Shown: piece after piece, positions 29,640-39,124 of the stretch | Layout: every line of letters starts with the position of its first letter | How positions within the stretch are numbered: the first letter of the stretch is position 1 | From: Corallochytrium limacisporum | Taxonomy: Eukaryota; Opisthokonta | Length of the DNA: 43,784 nucleotides | Reading direction: 5' to 3' | Assembly: GCA_002811645.1 (NCBI GenBank) | Contig: PDIP01000061.1 | Coordinates: 1-43,784 of the forward strand | The notes under the pieces: model-generated | Databases searched by the model: none | Told to the model about the DNA's origin: nothing | What the model saw: only the letters and a program-made list of their open reading frames with translations | Made by a program: the position numbers and the translations under genes

Positions 29640-29705
29640 CCGGTCCTTATTCCGAACACACTGGTGTTTACAACCTTGAGAGGCATACTTCGGGATCACC
29701 ATAGA

Positions 29706-29728
29706 TTCTAAACGCCTGCAGTTTAGAA
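29706..29728 (+). promoter_or_regulatory. Inverted repeat in the leader of the first acyltransferase
   Basis: TTCTAAAC and GTTTAGAA are perfect complements separated by seven bases, and end nine bases before the start codon. In the mRNA this would be a small stem-loop next to the initiation codon. Confidence 0.5.
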
Positions 29729-29737
29729 ACTTACACA

Positions 29738-30964
29738 ATGGATTCAATCTATCACAACGTACGACCCCGGAGCAAGGCCGAGGTCGAAGCCAACAAGGTG
29801 AAGGCTGCCCGGAGTGCCCAGCTGTCCCGCAGGGCTTCTTCCGCTGGTTCTTCCGGCACCATGGAGAGCAAGACCGAAACTGTCGCTGCCCCTGCTGAGC
29901 AGCAGACCAAGGTTACCAAGCGTACCAATGTCAAGAAGAGCAGCGCTCCTGCGAAGAAGCAGCAGCCCAAGGATATCAAGAAGAAGAGTCCGACGGATTT
30001 TGTCAACCACACAGTGAAGAGCATCTTGGCGTTCTTTACCATGCTCTTCACCCAGATCATGGACTTCCTCTTCAAACCTGCACCCGTTCCCGGAAACTAC
30101 AAGAACCCCAACGAGACTCAGTCTTGGCTTGCTGACGCCTGGTACTGGTCGATTCTCCAGCCCGTGGTTGAGGGCATTGAAAACGTTCCCCTCGATCGCC
30201 ATGTTCTGTTCGTGGCCAACCACGCCATGGGATCTCAGGACCTGCCCTCCGCGTGGTCTGTGACCCGCCGTGTGTCGCCCACTCCTCTGCGCACCGTCGC
30301 CGACAAGTTCTGGTGGAGCATTCCGGCCTTCCATCACATTATTGAGTACCATGGAGGCTTCCCCGGCACTCGGGATCAGTGCCGAGCAGTGTTGAAGCAG
30401 GGCAACCTGATGATCTACCCTGAGGGAGTCGACGGCGTGGCGAAGAGCGTGAAGCTGCCCAAGTATCAGCTGGCTCTGAAGAACCGCAGCGGGTTTGCGT
30501 CAGTTGCGGCAGCCGAGAAGGTGGCCATGATCCCAGTCAGCATCGTGGGTGGTGAGGATTACTGGGACGGTTGGTTCGACCTGCCTACCGGCTGGATTCT
30601 GCGTATCCTGGACGGTGATGACAAGCGGGCCGACTTCACCTTCCCCGTGCCGAAGCCGTGGAAGATCTGGCCCCGTAAGCTGTACATCAAGTACGGTAAG
30701 CCGATCGAAACGAGTCAGTTTAATGGAGAACCCACCAAGGAAGAGGTCTGGGAACTGCGGGAGCAAGTCCGGATCCAGATGGAGAAACAAATCGCTGAGC
30801 TGCGAAAGAAGCAGGCTCGCAACGAGGGCACTCCCTTCTTCAACCCCTCTAAGCTGGACCTTGAGGTTGCCAAGGTGCGCCGTCAGCTGGCCAAGCAGAT
30901 GGAGGCCGCCAAGCACCAGCAGGCCAAGGCGGAACAGACCAACAAGGCCATCGGTGGTATGTAA
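29738..30964 (+). CDS. PlsC-type acyltransferase, TMEM68/DGAT-like, paralogue 1
   Basis: The 408-residue protein has a Lys/Ala/Ser-rich N-terminus (about 1-85), a hydrophobic segment at about 90-113 (SILAFFTMLFTQIMDFLF) and an acyltransferase domain at about 125-330. Block I is FVANHAMGSQDLP, where H162 and D168 are five residues apart rather than the usual four of H-x4-D. A glycine block is EYHGGFPGTRDQ. The phosphate-binding block is LMIYPEGVDGVAKS, and the IPVSIVGGEDYW strand follows. The combination resembles TMEM68-type enzymes, which make triacylglycerol or ether lipids at the ER. The substrate here is unknown. The C-terminus is charged and helical. Codon use is strongly biased to C- and G-ending codons, unlike SMG1, which suggests high expression. 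A TATA box lies 100 bp upstream. Confidence 0.85.
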   Translation: MDSIYHNVRPRSKAEVEANKVKAARSAQLSRRASSAGSSGTMESKTETVAAPAEQQTKVTKRTNVKKSSAPAKKQQPKDIKKKSPTDFVNHTVKSILAFFTMLFTQIMDFLFKPAPVPGNYKNPNETQSWLADAWYWSILQPVVEGIENVPLDRHVLFVANHAMGSQDLPSAWSVTRRVSPTPLRTVADKFWWSIPAFHHIIEYHGGFPGTRDQCRAVLKQGNLMIYPEGVDGVAKSVKLPKYQLALKNRSGFASVAAAEKVAMIPVSIVGGEDYWDGWFDLPTGWILRILDGDDKRADFTFPVPKPWKIWPRKLYIKYGKPIETSQFNGEPTKEEVWELREQVRIQMEKQIAELRKKQARNEGTPFFNPSKLDLEVAKVRRQLAKQMEAAKHQQAKAEQTNKAIGGM

Positions 30965-31293
30965 GCTGCGTACCACCAGTCAGTATTCTTAACTAATCAA
31001 TCACGATCCATAAATTTCTAGCATCATCATCTGAAAGCACTGTTGAGACGAACTGGAGACTGCGCAATCAGAGCGAGAGAGATGAACCCCCCCGCGTCAA
31101 TGGCCGATCTTCGGTGTTCCCGTGACCCCCCGGTCTCTCGTCGCCGCTACAGGAACCTCTCTACCTACCCGCCCGGGACGCCGGGTCAAAGAACGAAGAC
31201 CCTAATTTTCTCTTCCTCCCTCTCCCAAGGCGGACGTGTATTTGATTAAAGTTTGAAGAAATCAAATTGGGCTTACAAAATCCAAATTTCTAA

Positions 31294-31396
31294 TGAATCA
31301 ATATATTTCCGGTATGTAAGCAATATTTATTGCGAGCATCTGGTCGACCAGCACTACATTTTATATAGAAATTTTCTGATATTGAATCAATATATT
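31294..31396. repeat. Pair of 14-bp direct repeats
   Basis: TGAATCAATATATT occurs at 31294-31307 and again at 31383-31396, 89 bp apart, in an AT-rich island. Confidence 0.8.
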
Positions 31397-31968
31397 CACA
31401 AGCCGGCCCAGGCCAAAGGTGCAAAAGTGCCCGGAAGCATGGGACCGGGAGAAAAAAAATAACGAAACCATTCTGCTTCCGCAAAGATACCTCCCACCCT
31501 AAAAATAGGTTGCAATTTCCATACTAAATAAGTGAGCATATCGGCCAATTGCCTAGCACTCCTCACGATCTGGTACACGATACCGCCACTACCGATCCAA
31601 TTTCTCCTGGCACAGTGGTGCGCTAGCGAACGCCGAGCACGAAAACGGGCCCGGTGGCGCAACCCGCACTGTCAGCAGAAGGAAATAATTTTCCCTTTTC
31701 GCATAAAATAGTCAGTTCATTAAGTATGGAAAGTGGGAACTTTTCTAAATAGTCTGAGAATTTAGTCGCGTATAGACGTCGCGGTGTGATAGAGATTTGC
31801 ATCGCGGTGTGAGTGGTGCGGTTGAAAAATTGAACGGCCCGAAGGGGGGGGGGACACACGCCCATCGACGCGCCCAGCCTTTACGGAAAACCTCTATTTT
31901 CCCCTGATACCCGGCAGGGGTTTCAACCGAAAGGCTCACCATAAAAAAAATTGGGGGTGCTGCGTATG

Positions 31969-31990
31969 CGTGTGTGTGTGTGTGTGTGTG
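31969..31990. repeat. TG microsatellite
   Basis: About eleven GT/TG units. Confidence 0.85.
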
Positions 31991-32517
31991 AGATACGGTG
32001 TAGGATTCGTTTTGTCCAACAAACCCCGCGGGCTCCAGGTACGAATCGGTAGTGAGTCTATGACATAAGGCAATGCCCTCTTCCGGAGAACGCGGGATCG
32101 CGACACCTTTTCGTTTCCTTTTTTTTCTTGGCCCTTTTCGCTCTGTTCCCCGGTCTCTCTCCCCCTTCCTCCCTACCTTTCTACCGCATCGTTCCGTCTT
32201 CGTCCTCTTCTCCTCGCGCCATCGCAAAATCTCAGATACACACGAAAACCCAGGAAAGGGAGTCTGTTTACTTTCTCGTCTTTTTAGGGTAAGCGAAAAA
32301 GAGAGAGAGAGAGAGAGGGACACGAGCGAGGAAAGAAAAACCCAAAAAAAAAACAAACAAAAGAGAATATTTTTTCTTCTCCTTTTCTTCGGAGTCTTGA
32401 GCGATATCGTCGTCGCGAACAAAATTTCCTCGAGTAATGAATGTACTGGAAAATTCGTCACAGACCGGAGAAGGCCCCCCCCCCACCCTTCTGTCTCTCT
32501 CCCTCACCCGCTCGGAG

Positions 32518-32534
32518 CCCCCCCTCCGGGGGGG
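32518..32534. repeat. C7-TCC-G7 hairpin
   Basis: Seven C, the spacer TCC, then seven G: a perfect short GC hairpin. Confidence 0.8.
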
Positions 32535-32982
32535 AGGAGGCCTGGAACATTTCGAATGGCAACTTTTTTCCTTCCCTTTGGTGGGACGGAAAGGACAGGC
32601 TCCGATGCAGGGAGGCACAAAGAGCGAGCGAGACAGAGAGGGAGGGAGACACACAAACACACGCACAGAGCCGCAGCAGCAGTAGAGAGACAAGAAGGAA
32701 AAAAGACTTTCCAATTTTGTCCTTGTCTGCCTCGCGGCCGGTTGAGTGTTCGAAAACTGTCAGTCATTTGCTTGAACGGCACGTACCTAATGTACTGCAC
32801 ACTGACCTTGACTTCAGCAACATTTCTGCGGTAATCGGGAAAAAGGGGCGATGGGAGGGAGAGGGAGGAACGAGGAGAAAAATTGATAAAACTTTTTTGG
32901 TTCGATTTCTTGTCGATCATAGTTAGTGGATTTTGGTGGGTGGTGGGGCTGCGCTTTGGCTGCTGCTTTTCTCTCTTAGTCC

Positions 32983-33050
32983 GTCACTCACTCACTCACT
33001 CTCTCTCTCTCTGTCTCTCTCTCTCTCTGTCTCTCTCTCTCTGTGTGTCT
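32983..33050. repeat. ACTC/CT microsatellite
   Basis: CACT units followed by an interrupted CT tract with scattered GT steps. Confidence 0.85.
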
Positions 33051-34208
33051 ATCGCCGTCTCTCGCTACCCCGGGGGCATGGAGGCAAGCCGTGGCGGTTC
33101 GAAAGGTATTGCACGACCCGTCTGTGTAGGTCTCATAGAGTTCTGTATATTCATTATACATACCTCGGCATTCCGATGCCTTGGTACCATTTCCATCCCT
33201 CAGCGGCAAGGGTTACTGCGGGCTTTTCCGCAGCTGATCCTCCCCCCCTCCCCGCCCCCTCCCGGCGCGGGGTCTCTCTCTCGGGACTCCCTCCCGCGGA
33301 GAGCTCCGTTTTCGCAACTGCCCCTAATCTCTCCAGCGTGTTCTCCCCGCAATCGATGACACGGGTCACTCCCTCTGTCTTGCTTGTCCGCCTTTCCCTT
33401 TTTTGTGCCTATACTGAATGTACTGCAAAGTTCTAAAAATAGGCCACAAGGCGAGTCTCTCCACCACCTTCCTCCCCCCGGGTCCTTGTCTGGCCTGCCT
33501 GTTTTTCGCCGTGCGTCTCCTGGTTCCCGTCTTGGTCCGTGCCGTGCCCGTTGATCGAAAATTGGGCCAGCTGGTCCAGGAAGACATTTATGGGAGTGGG
33601 CATCTGTACCAGTTATTAATACAATACATTTAATATACAATAACTCTTGGTGATAAGTTTGAACTGTCTCTTAGACATATTCACGGCATCGCATAATGGC
33701 GCAATACGTGCGGGCATGGATACCACCGGCCGTACCTCTCACTCTCCTCCTTTAACCAAATACAATCTTTTTGCCTACATTGGTTATATAGATGCGTCAC
33801 CCCACGGACCCCGCCTTCGCCTAACCATCCTCTCCGCTCTTTCGTCGCCTTTTTTGTTTTTTTGTAATATTCGTTTTTCGTTGTCATTTCCTTTCTATTG
33901 TTCTCTCTCCAAACACTCCCTTAACCAAGTCAATCCCCACGGGGGGTTTTTCTCTTCCAATCGGCCTCCCTTGGGGTTTCTTATTTTGTTCGTTAGTATC
34001 TTTCAATTTTTCAGTTGCGCAGGTGGCTCGTGGCCTATCTGTGTACCACCTTTTCGCCTTCGTAGTGGGGGGGGGCTATTTTTTCTTTCGTCCTTGTCCT
34101 TTGTTATTTTTTTTTTTTGCAATTTAATTTTGCGCCCCTTTCCTGCCTGTTTGCTTCTCCCTTCCTTTTTGCCTCAGTTTTCTTTTTAAAGTCAGGCAGT
34201 GTCCGGTA

Positions 34209-34244
34209 CTTAATATATAGCCAATCTACGGGCACTTGACACCA
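34209..34244. repeat. Partial third copy of the AATATATAG element
   Basis: AATATATAGCC at 34212-34222 is followed at 34231 by GGCACTTGACACCA. Copy 1 at the window start also has AATATATAGC and then GGCACTTGCACACCA at 69-83. The homopolymer arms are missing here. Confidence 0.4.
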
Positions 34245-35374
34245 ACTTTTCACAAATGTCCCTCCTCCTCCCCGTCGCTGTCCCAGTTCCTCCTCTGAAT
34301 CACATCTCCTGGGAGGTAAGGTAGATAACGGGAGAACCAAAAAAAGAGGGGTGGTGGTGGGAGAGAGGGAGGGGGGGAAGAAAATCTAAAGCAACAGACA
34401 ATAAAAGAAAAGACACATCTTCCTTTGTCCCTCCCCCTCCCCCCCCCCCTTCCCCGTGGGGTTTCCTCCTCTTGAACTTTCTTCCCGCTTATTTCTATAT
34501 TCGCCTACCACCAAATTGGGTCCAATTTTAGACCCAGCCCAGTGGTCCGGTGGTCAAACCCACCGGAAGGGTCGGACATAAAAAATTTTTCCTTTGGCAT
34601 GCCGTTTCTTCTTCCATCTGTTTCCCTCGTTCCTCCTCCGTGCAGCTTCCGACGGGTGTGGCTTTGGTAGTTAATGTATTGACTAAATTTTAGGAAAATA
34701 AATGAAAAACAGTCACAGACGGTGGGTATGTGCCACGGTTACATTTCCCTTTGCTGCCAAGCAAAATTTCTCCGGCGGGTCTGTGTCTTATAAACAGGTC
34801 AATCTACCCAATTTCTTGCAAACTATTGAATTTTTATACTAAATGTATTGCATTTAATTCGAACATTACGGTAGATGCTGCACCTTTGCAGATGTGTCTA
34901 CGTGGATTGGATGCCTGCGCACGGGCACTGGCTTTTTGACTCTTTCCCCCCACCCCCCTGGCTCTTCTCCCCCTCTGCGCTTCAATCCCCGTCCCAGTCC
35001 CGCGCTCCTTCCCTCGCCCCGTCCCTCCTCCCCAAAAATTGAGCATAGGAAATTTCTATAGTAAATATACTGACATTTCAGAACACAAGTGGCTAATCCA
35101 TCGCCGCAACCGCGGGGATGGACGTGCTGTTAACCGCGAGAGCGACGGTGTGATCCGTACGTGAGGCGGGATGGTTCTTGGTTTTTGTGCAAACTTTTGG
35201 TTGCCGTTACTTTGTAAACTTCGTGCCTTATCGGAAGATTTTTTGGTCTGTTTCTCCCTTTTATGGGTGAAATGTTGTGATGTGTGGTAGGGTTTGATGT
35301 TGAAAGGGTCCTGGTGGTTGTGTTTCGCGCAGGCGTGAATCACGGACATGATGGTGGTGATCGGAACACCGAGG

Positions 35375-35381
35375 TATTTAT
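35375..35381 (+). promoter_or_regulatory. TATA-like box of the second acyltransferase gene
   Basis: TATTTAT in the context CCGAGGTATTTATGTC, about 135 bp upstream of the start. The preceding GAGGTAT is shared with the box of the first acyltransferase gene. Confidence 0.45.
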
Positions 35382-35473
35382 GTCACAGTGTACTTCTTTA
35401 CTATCGGTGGTCGTATGGACCCTGATCTTCATAGTTCCATCTATCAACAAATTTGCTCGTTAGCTTAGTATAC

Positions 35474-35486
35474 AGAAGATTCTTCT
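35474..35486 (+). promoter_or_regulatory. Inverted repeat / heat-shock-element-like site in the second acyltransferase leader
   Basis: AGAAGATTCTTCT is a perfect inverted repeat around one central T, 29 bases before the start codon. GAAGATTC also fits the GAAnnTTC core of heat-shock elements, with a further GAA nearby. Either reading is unproven. Confidence 0.35.
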
Positions 35487-35515
35487 GAGAAGATACACAT
35501 ACACACAAAACAAAC

Positions 35516-36712
35516 ATGAGCTCAACAAAGGTTACCAGGCGCGCCACCGGGTTCACCGGCGACAGGTTCGAGCCCACTGCCATGAAGAAGCAGGTTAAGA
35601 GGCGAGTTAAGCGCAACAGCAAGAAGAGCGTCCAGTTCTCCAACTGGCTCAACGATATTGTATTGGGCCTTGCCAGTGTTGTTGCCGCTATTTTGGCCAC
35701 CATCATGGCCGCCCTGATGAAGATCCGCTCGGAGACCATCCAGTACCTCTTTGGCCAGCGTAAGGACTACGCCAACTACAAGACCCCTCCCTACTGGCTG
35801 CAGTACTGGCTCTCCCGCTGGGCCTTCAGTGTCCTCCACCCGGTTGTCTACGGTCTGGAGAATATCCCTGCCGATAAGCCCGTCATGTTGGTCTGCAACC
35901 ATGCCACCATGATTGCTGATGTGCCCACCAGCCAGGCCGTGTTCCGCCGTGTTTCCGTCGAGAACGGTCGCCACTTGATGTCCCTGGCCGACTTCTTCTG
36001 GTGGTCTTCCTGGCCCGTCAACCGCTTGGTCGAATACTGGGGCGGTTTCCTGGGCACTCGGGCTAACGTGACTGAGGTCATGAAGCACGGTCACAACATC
36101 TTGATCTACCCGGGCGGTGCCGATGAGGCCATGAAGAGCAAGGATATCCCCAAGTACGAGCTGATCTGGAAGAAGCGTAAGGGATTCGTCGACATGGCTG
36201 CTCTGGGCGAGTACACCATCATCCCCGTCGCTGTGGTCGGTGGCGAAGAATACTTTGACATCTGGTTTGACATCTGGGGTGGCTGGTTCTTCTACCTGAC
36301 CGATCCCAACAAGGCCGCCAAGCGCTCTGGATTCACTGTGCCCGTCCTCAAGCCATGGACCCAGAGGCCCATGAACCTGTACATTAAGTTTGGCAAGGCC
36401 ATCGACACTTCTTACCTCAAGGGTCAGACTCCCGACGACGAGATCTGGAAGCTCCGCGAAGAGTGCCGTGAGACTCTGGCCTCCGACATCAAGGAGATGC
36501 GCGAGCACCAGTCCAAGGATGAGGGCACCCCCCTCTACGACCCAACTGATCTGGACAACATGATCAAGGCCGCCCGTGCGGTGAACCTGAAGAAGGCTGA
36601 GGAGAGGCGCGCCCTGGAGTCCAAGCTCGAGTCCAAGCAGAAGGCGATTGCTGCCAGTGGCATCGAAGAGAGCCACACTGCCACCATCAGCGCTGCAGCT
36701 GGTGGTAACTAA
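35516..36712 (+). CDS. PlsC-type acyltransferase, TMEM68/DGAT-like, paralogue 2
   Basis: The 398-residue protein is built like the gene at 29738. A basic N-terminus (KKQVKRRVKRNSKKS) is followed by a hydrophobic segment at about 44-66 (IVLGLASVVAAILATIMAAL) and an acyltransferase domain at about 95-310. Block I is VCNHATMIADVP with H129 and D135, again five residues between. WGGFLGTRANV, LIYPGGADEAMKS and KYELIWKKRKGFVDMA follow; the last is very like the YLIWGNRKGF segment of TMEM68. A charged helical tail ends the protein. Lysine is almost always AAG and codon bias is extreme, so expression is probably very high. The two genes look like an old duplication now separated by 4.5 kb of repeats. 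Membrane-bound lipid acylation is the likely role; the substrate is unknown. Confidence 0.86.
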   Translation: MSSTKVTRRATGFTGDRFEPTAMKKQVKRRVKRNSKKSVQFSNWLNDIVLGLASVVAAILATIMAALMKIRSETIQYLFGQRKDYANYKTPPYWLQYWLSRWAFSVLHPVVYGLENIPADKPVMLVCNHATMIADVPTSQAVFRRVSVENGRHLMSLADFFWWSSWPVNRLVEYWGGFLGTRANVTEVMKHGHNILIYPGGADEAMKSKDIPKYELIWKKRKGFVDMAALGEYTIIPVAVVGGEEYFDIWFDIWGGWFFYLTDPNKAAKRSGFTVPVLKPWTQRPMNLYIKFGKAIDTSYLKGQTPDDEIWKLREECRETLASDIKEMREHQSKDEGTPLYDPTDLDNMIKAARAVNLKKAEERRALESKLESKQKAIAASGIEESHTATISAAAGGN

Positions 36713-38158
36713 AAACCTAAAGAAAAAGAAAACGTTTGTCGCAAACCTCATTAACCCAACAACACTACACTACACAAAACCCACACATATTAGTCCATTA
36801 CATCCATACATAGACATCCATCACCAACAGCTCACATCCTGCTCAAGTCCTCCTATTCATTGGCACTTTCACCGGCAGATAGTCTTTTCAAACGGTGTTC
36901 TCAGGTTGTTTAAACGTGAATGGCCATGACTTTGTTACGATGGGTCCCGTGAGTCCAAATCTCCAGGTGGACTTCTTGTGCGTGCTCAACGTGGTTAAAC
37001 TCAGGAAATGATACTTTGTTAGGTTTTCAGTTGACCATGTCAGCCACTTAACTCGGCCCCCGTCAATGAGTGCTCTGTTCGTGTGGCATGGTCCTTGATC
37101 AGCAGTGTCTGTAAAACACTGTTGCTATTTCACGCGGATGGCGCGAAGACCAAGAATGTTCGGACCTCCCCTCCCTTGCGGAGATGTTACTGGACCACAC
37201 TGGGCGTGCAAGTGGACTGAATTGCCCGCGTCTCTTGACTCTGAGAGATGTCGGCTGATGCCATTCGTATGGATTAGCGGAAACTTCAAGGAAACTGGGA
37301 CGCGCGACGACCACCAACCTACCGAATAGGCTGGTAAACGATGCGTCTACCGCTCATCATGCCAACATGGTGTGCGTTCCCTCAGGCTTTGGCCGATCGG
37401 TCCTCGGGTTGTCACTGTCATACGTTAAGTCAACCATCCACAAAGGCCCCCGGTTCTGACGCAGCCACGAAGCAGTGCCTGTTTGCAAGTGTAGCAAACC
37501 ATGCTAGCCATGTACACGTCAGGTGGACGCCAGAACGATTCCGCCAGGAGAAGAAGCTCCCCTGTGCTTCGTGGAATGTCTGAAGGCTGGGCTCCCGCAC
37601 CGATTTTCCCGCCAAAATTCCCCAAGCTTCCTTTTTTCTCATTATTTTTTCCCTGTGTTCAGTTCGCGTCTTATCACTTTTGCCCTTGGGGTTTTGGCGG
37701 TTGGGGATTAAATCAGGCGGACGGGGGTGGAGGGCGAGGGTAAGGGAAGGGAGGAGGGGGGGCCGAATATATAGTCCCCCCCCCCCCCCCCAAGCGAAAG
37801 GGGGAGAAGGAGTCTCCCAGGTGGTCTGCGTTGGGGAAGCTTTTCACGCACACGGAGGACAGAAAACCGGGATAATACGCACGGGAGTGATGCGCATACA
37901 CACGCAGAACACGCGCGACTGGACCGAGATCGGGAAAAAAGCGACGGTAGAATACGGGACGACTGGATGGCTGGTGATTTGCGCGGTGGATGGTGCTGGA
38001 TGTTCATGTTTGACTGGAGGAAAAGGTACTTTAAAGACCAGTGTGGTGTGTGAAGGGTCAAAGGTCAAGTGGGCATGTGAGCGATTACGTGGCTGCGATT
38101 AGCTGCACATCCAAGCGGTCAAAGCCTTTGAATTTCCTTAATGGATGATATGTAAAGA
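36713..38158. other. Spacer between acyltransferase 2 and the CHORD gene
   Basis: 1.4 kb with no supportable gene. The first part is an AC-rich 3' region. The stretch 36930-37620 is of normal complexity but only short unrelated frames occur. The G-tract/AATATATAG/C-tract element lies at 37756-37791. Confidence 0.5.
37756..37791. repeat. G-tract / AATATATAG / C-tract element, copy 2
   Basis: Seven G, then CCG, then AATATATAGT, then sixteen C. It matches copy 1 at 1-37 apart from one base on each side of the core and the length of the C run. Confidence 0.75.
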
Positions 38159-39124
38159 ATGGTAGTGGACATGAGGCGTTGCTACAACAAGGGCTGCGGC
38201 CAGGAATTCGACGAGTCACAAAATAGTGACACGTCTTGTACTTATCATCCGGGAGCCCCATTCTTCCACGATGCCTACAAAGGCTGGTCTTGTTGTGAAA
38301 AGAAGAGTGTGGATTTCACCGAGTTCTTGAACATAAAGGGCTGCACGAAAGGCAAGCACAACCCGGAAAAGCCACTGGAGGAGCCCAAACAACCCACTGC
38401 AGCTACGGAGGTGTCTCCGCCACCAGAGGAAACCCACAGTGCTCCGATTGCAGAACCGCCGACTGTCGATCGCGACGCCCCCATGACTGTATTGGAACCG
38501 AAGGTCATGAGCAGCGCAAAGAATGCTCTGATAAAGGCCAAAAATGCCCTTGAGGAGGCTAAGGCTAGGGGTGATAATGATGATGCCAGCGGAGAGATCG
38601 AAGAGGGTGCACCATGCCGCAACAATGGTTGTCAGGCCAAGTGGAGCAAGGATCTAAGTGACATCGATAGTTGTGTGCACCATCCGGGCGAGGCCATATT
38701 CCATGAAGGCATGAAGTACTGGAGCTGCTGTCAGATAAAAACGAGCGACTTTGACAACTTTATGGCCCAGAAGGGATGTACCACGGGATTGCACAAGTGG
38801 GCGTCTGCCAAGGACATTGCGAGTGGGCCTGTGGACTGCCGCATCCAGTGGTTCCAGACAGCTGCTGAGGTGAACATTAGCGTCTTCGCGAAGCTAGTAG
38901 ATCCTGAACATAGCTTGTTTGAATTGAATCCAGGATTGATCAACGTCCTTTTGCACTTTGTGGATGGACGGGAGTACCGTCTTAATGGCACTTTGGCGGA
39001 AGGAATCGTCCCGGAGGAGAGCAAAGTCACCATCATGGGTCCCAAGGTTGAGATTAGCATGAAAAAAGCGTATGCTGCTGGATGGCAGAATTGCCTTAAG
39101 GCTGAGCACGGCCAAAGTCTGTAA
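38159..39124 (+). CDS. CHORDC1: CHORD- and CS-domain protein (CHORDC1/morgana type co-chaperone)
   Basis: The 321-residue protein has two CHORD zinc-binding domains. CHORD1 covers about 7-66 (RRCYNKGCGQEFDESQN, CTYHPGAPFFHDAYKGWSCC, FLNIKGCTKGKHN) and CHORD2 about 152-213 (PCRNNGCQAKW, CVHHPGEAIFHEGMKYWSCC, FMAQKGCTTGLHKW). A CS (p23-like) domain covers about 222-315, including CRIQWFQTAAEVNISVFAKL and VTIMGPKVEISMKKA. CHORD proteins bind HSP90. Plant RAR1 has the two CHORDs but no CS domain, whereas animals and many protists have the form seen here. The linker between the CHORDs (67-150) is Pro/Glu-rich then helical. The gene is intronless. An ATG four codons further in would also keep the whole first CHORD. 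Confidence 0.93.
   Translation: MVVDMRRCYNKGCGQEFDESQNSDTSCTYHPGAPFFHDAYKGWSCCEKKSVDFTEFLNIKGCTKGKHNPEKPLEEPKQPTAATEVSPPPEETHSAPIAEPPTVDRDAPMTVLEPKVMSSAKNALIKAKNALEEAKARGDNDDASGEIEEGAPCRNNGCQAKWSKDLSDIDSCVHHPGEAIFHEGMKYWSCCQIKTSDFDNFMAQKGCTTGLHKWASAKDIASGPVDCRIQWFQTAAEVNISVFAKLVDPEHSLFELNPGLINVLLHFVDGREYRLNGTLAEGIVPEESKVTIMGPKVEISMKKAYAAGWQNCLKAEHGQSL

Larger units (their letters stand above)
30965..35350. other. Long repeat-rich spacer between the acyltransferase genes
   Basis: About 4.5 kb with no supportable gene. It holds TG, GA and CT microsatellites, many homopolymer runs, facing C/G runs (for example 32518-32534), and AT-rich islands that carry repeated short motifs such as CTAAAAATAG and TGAATGTACTGC. 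Open frames such as 31745-32461 (minus) and 32073-32834 (plus) translate into Ser/Arg/Lys repeats from the microsatellites. Confidence 0.6.

Noticed and set aside
31745-32461. 238-codon minus-strand frame
   Set aside because: Composition is dictated by GA/CT and TG repeats (Ser-Leu and Arg-Glu strings).
35522-36751. 409-codon antisense frame over the second acyltransferase
   Set aside because: A shadow of the strongly biased codon use of the sense gene. The sense frame has the acyltransferase motifs and the antisense product has none.
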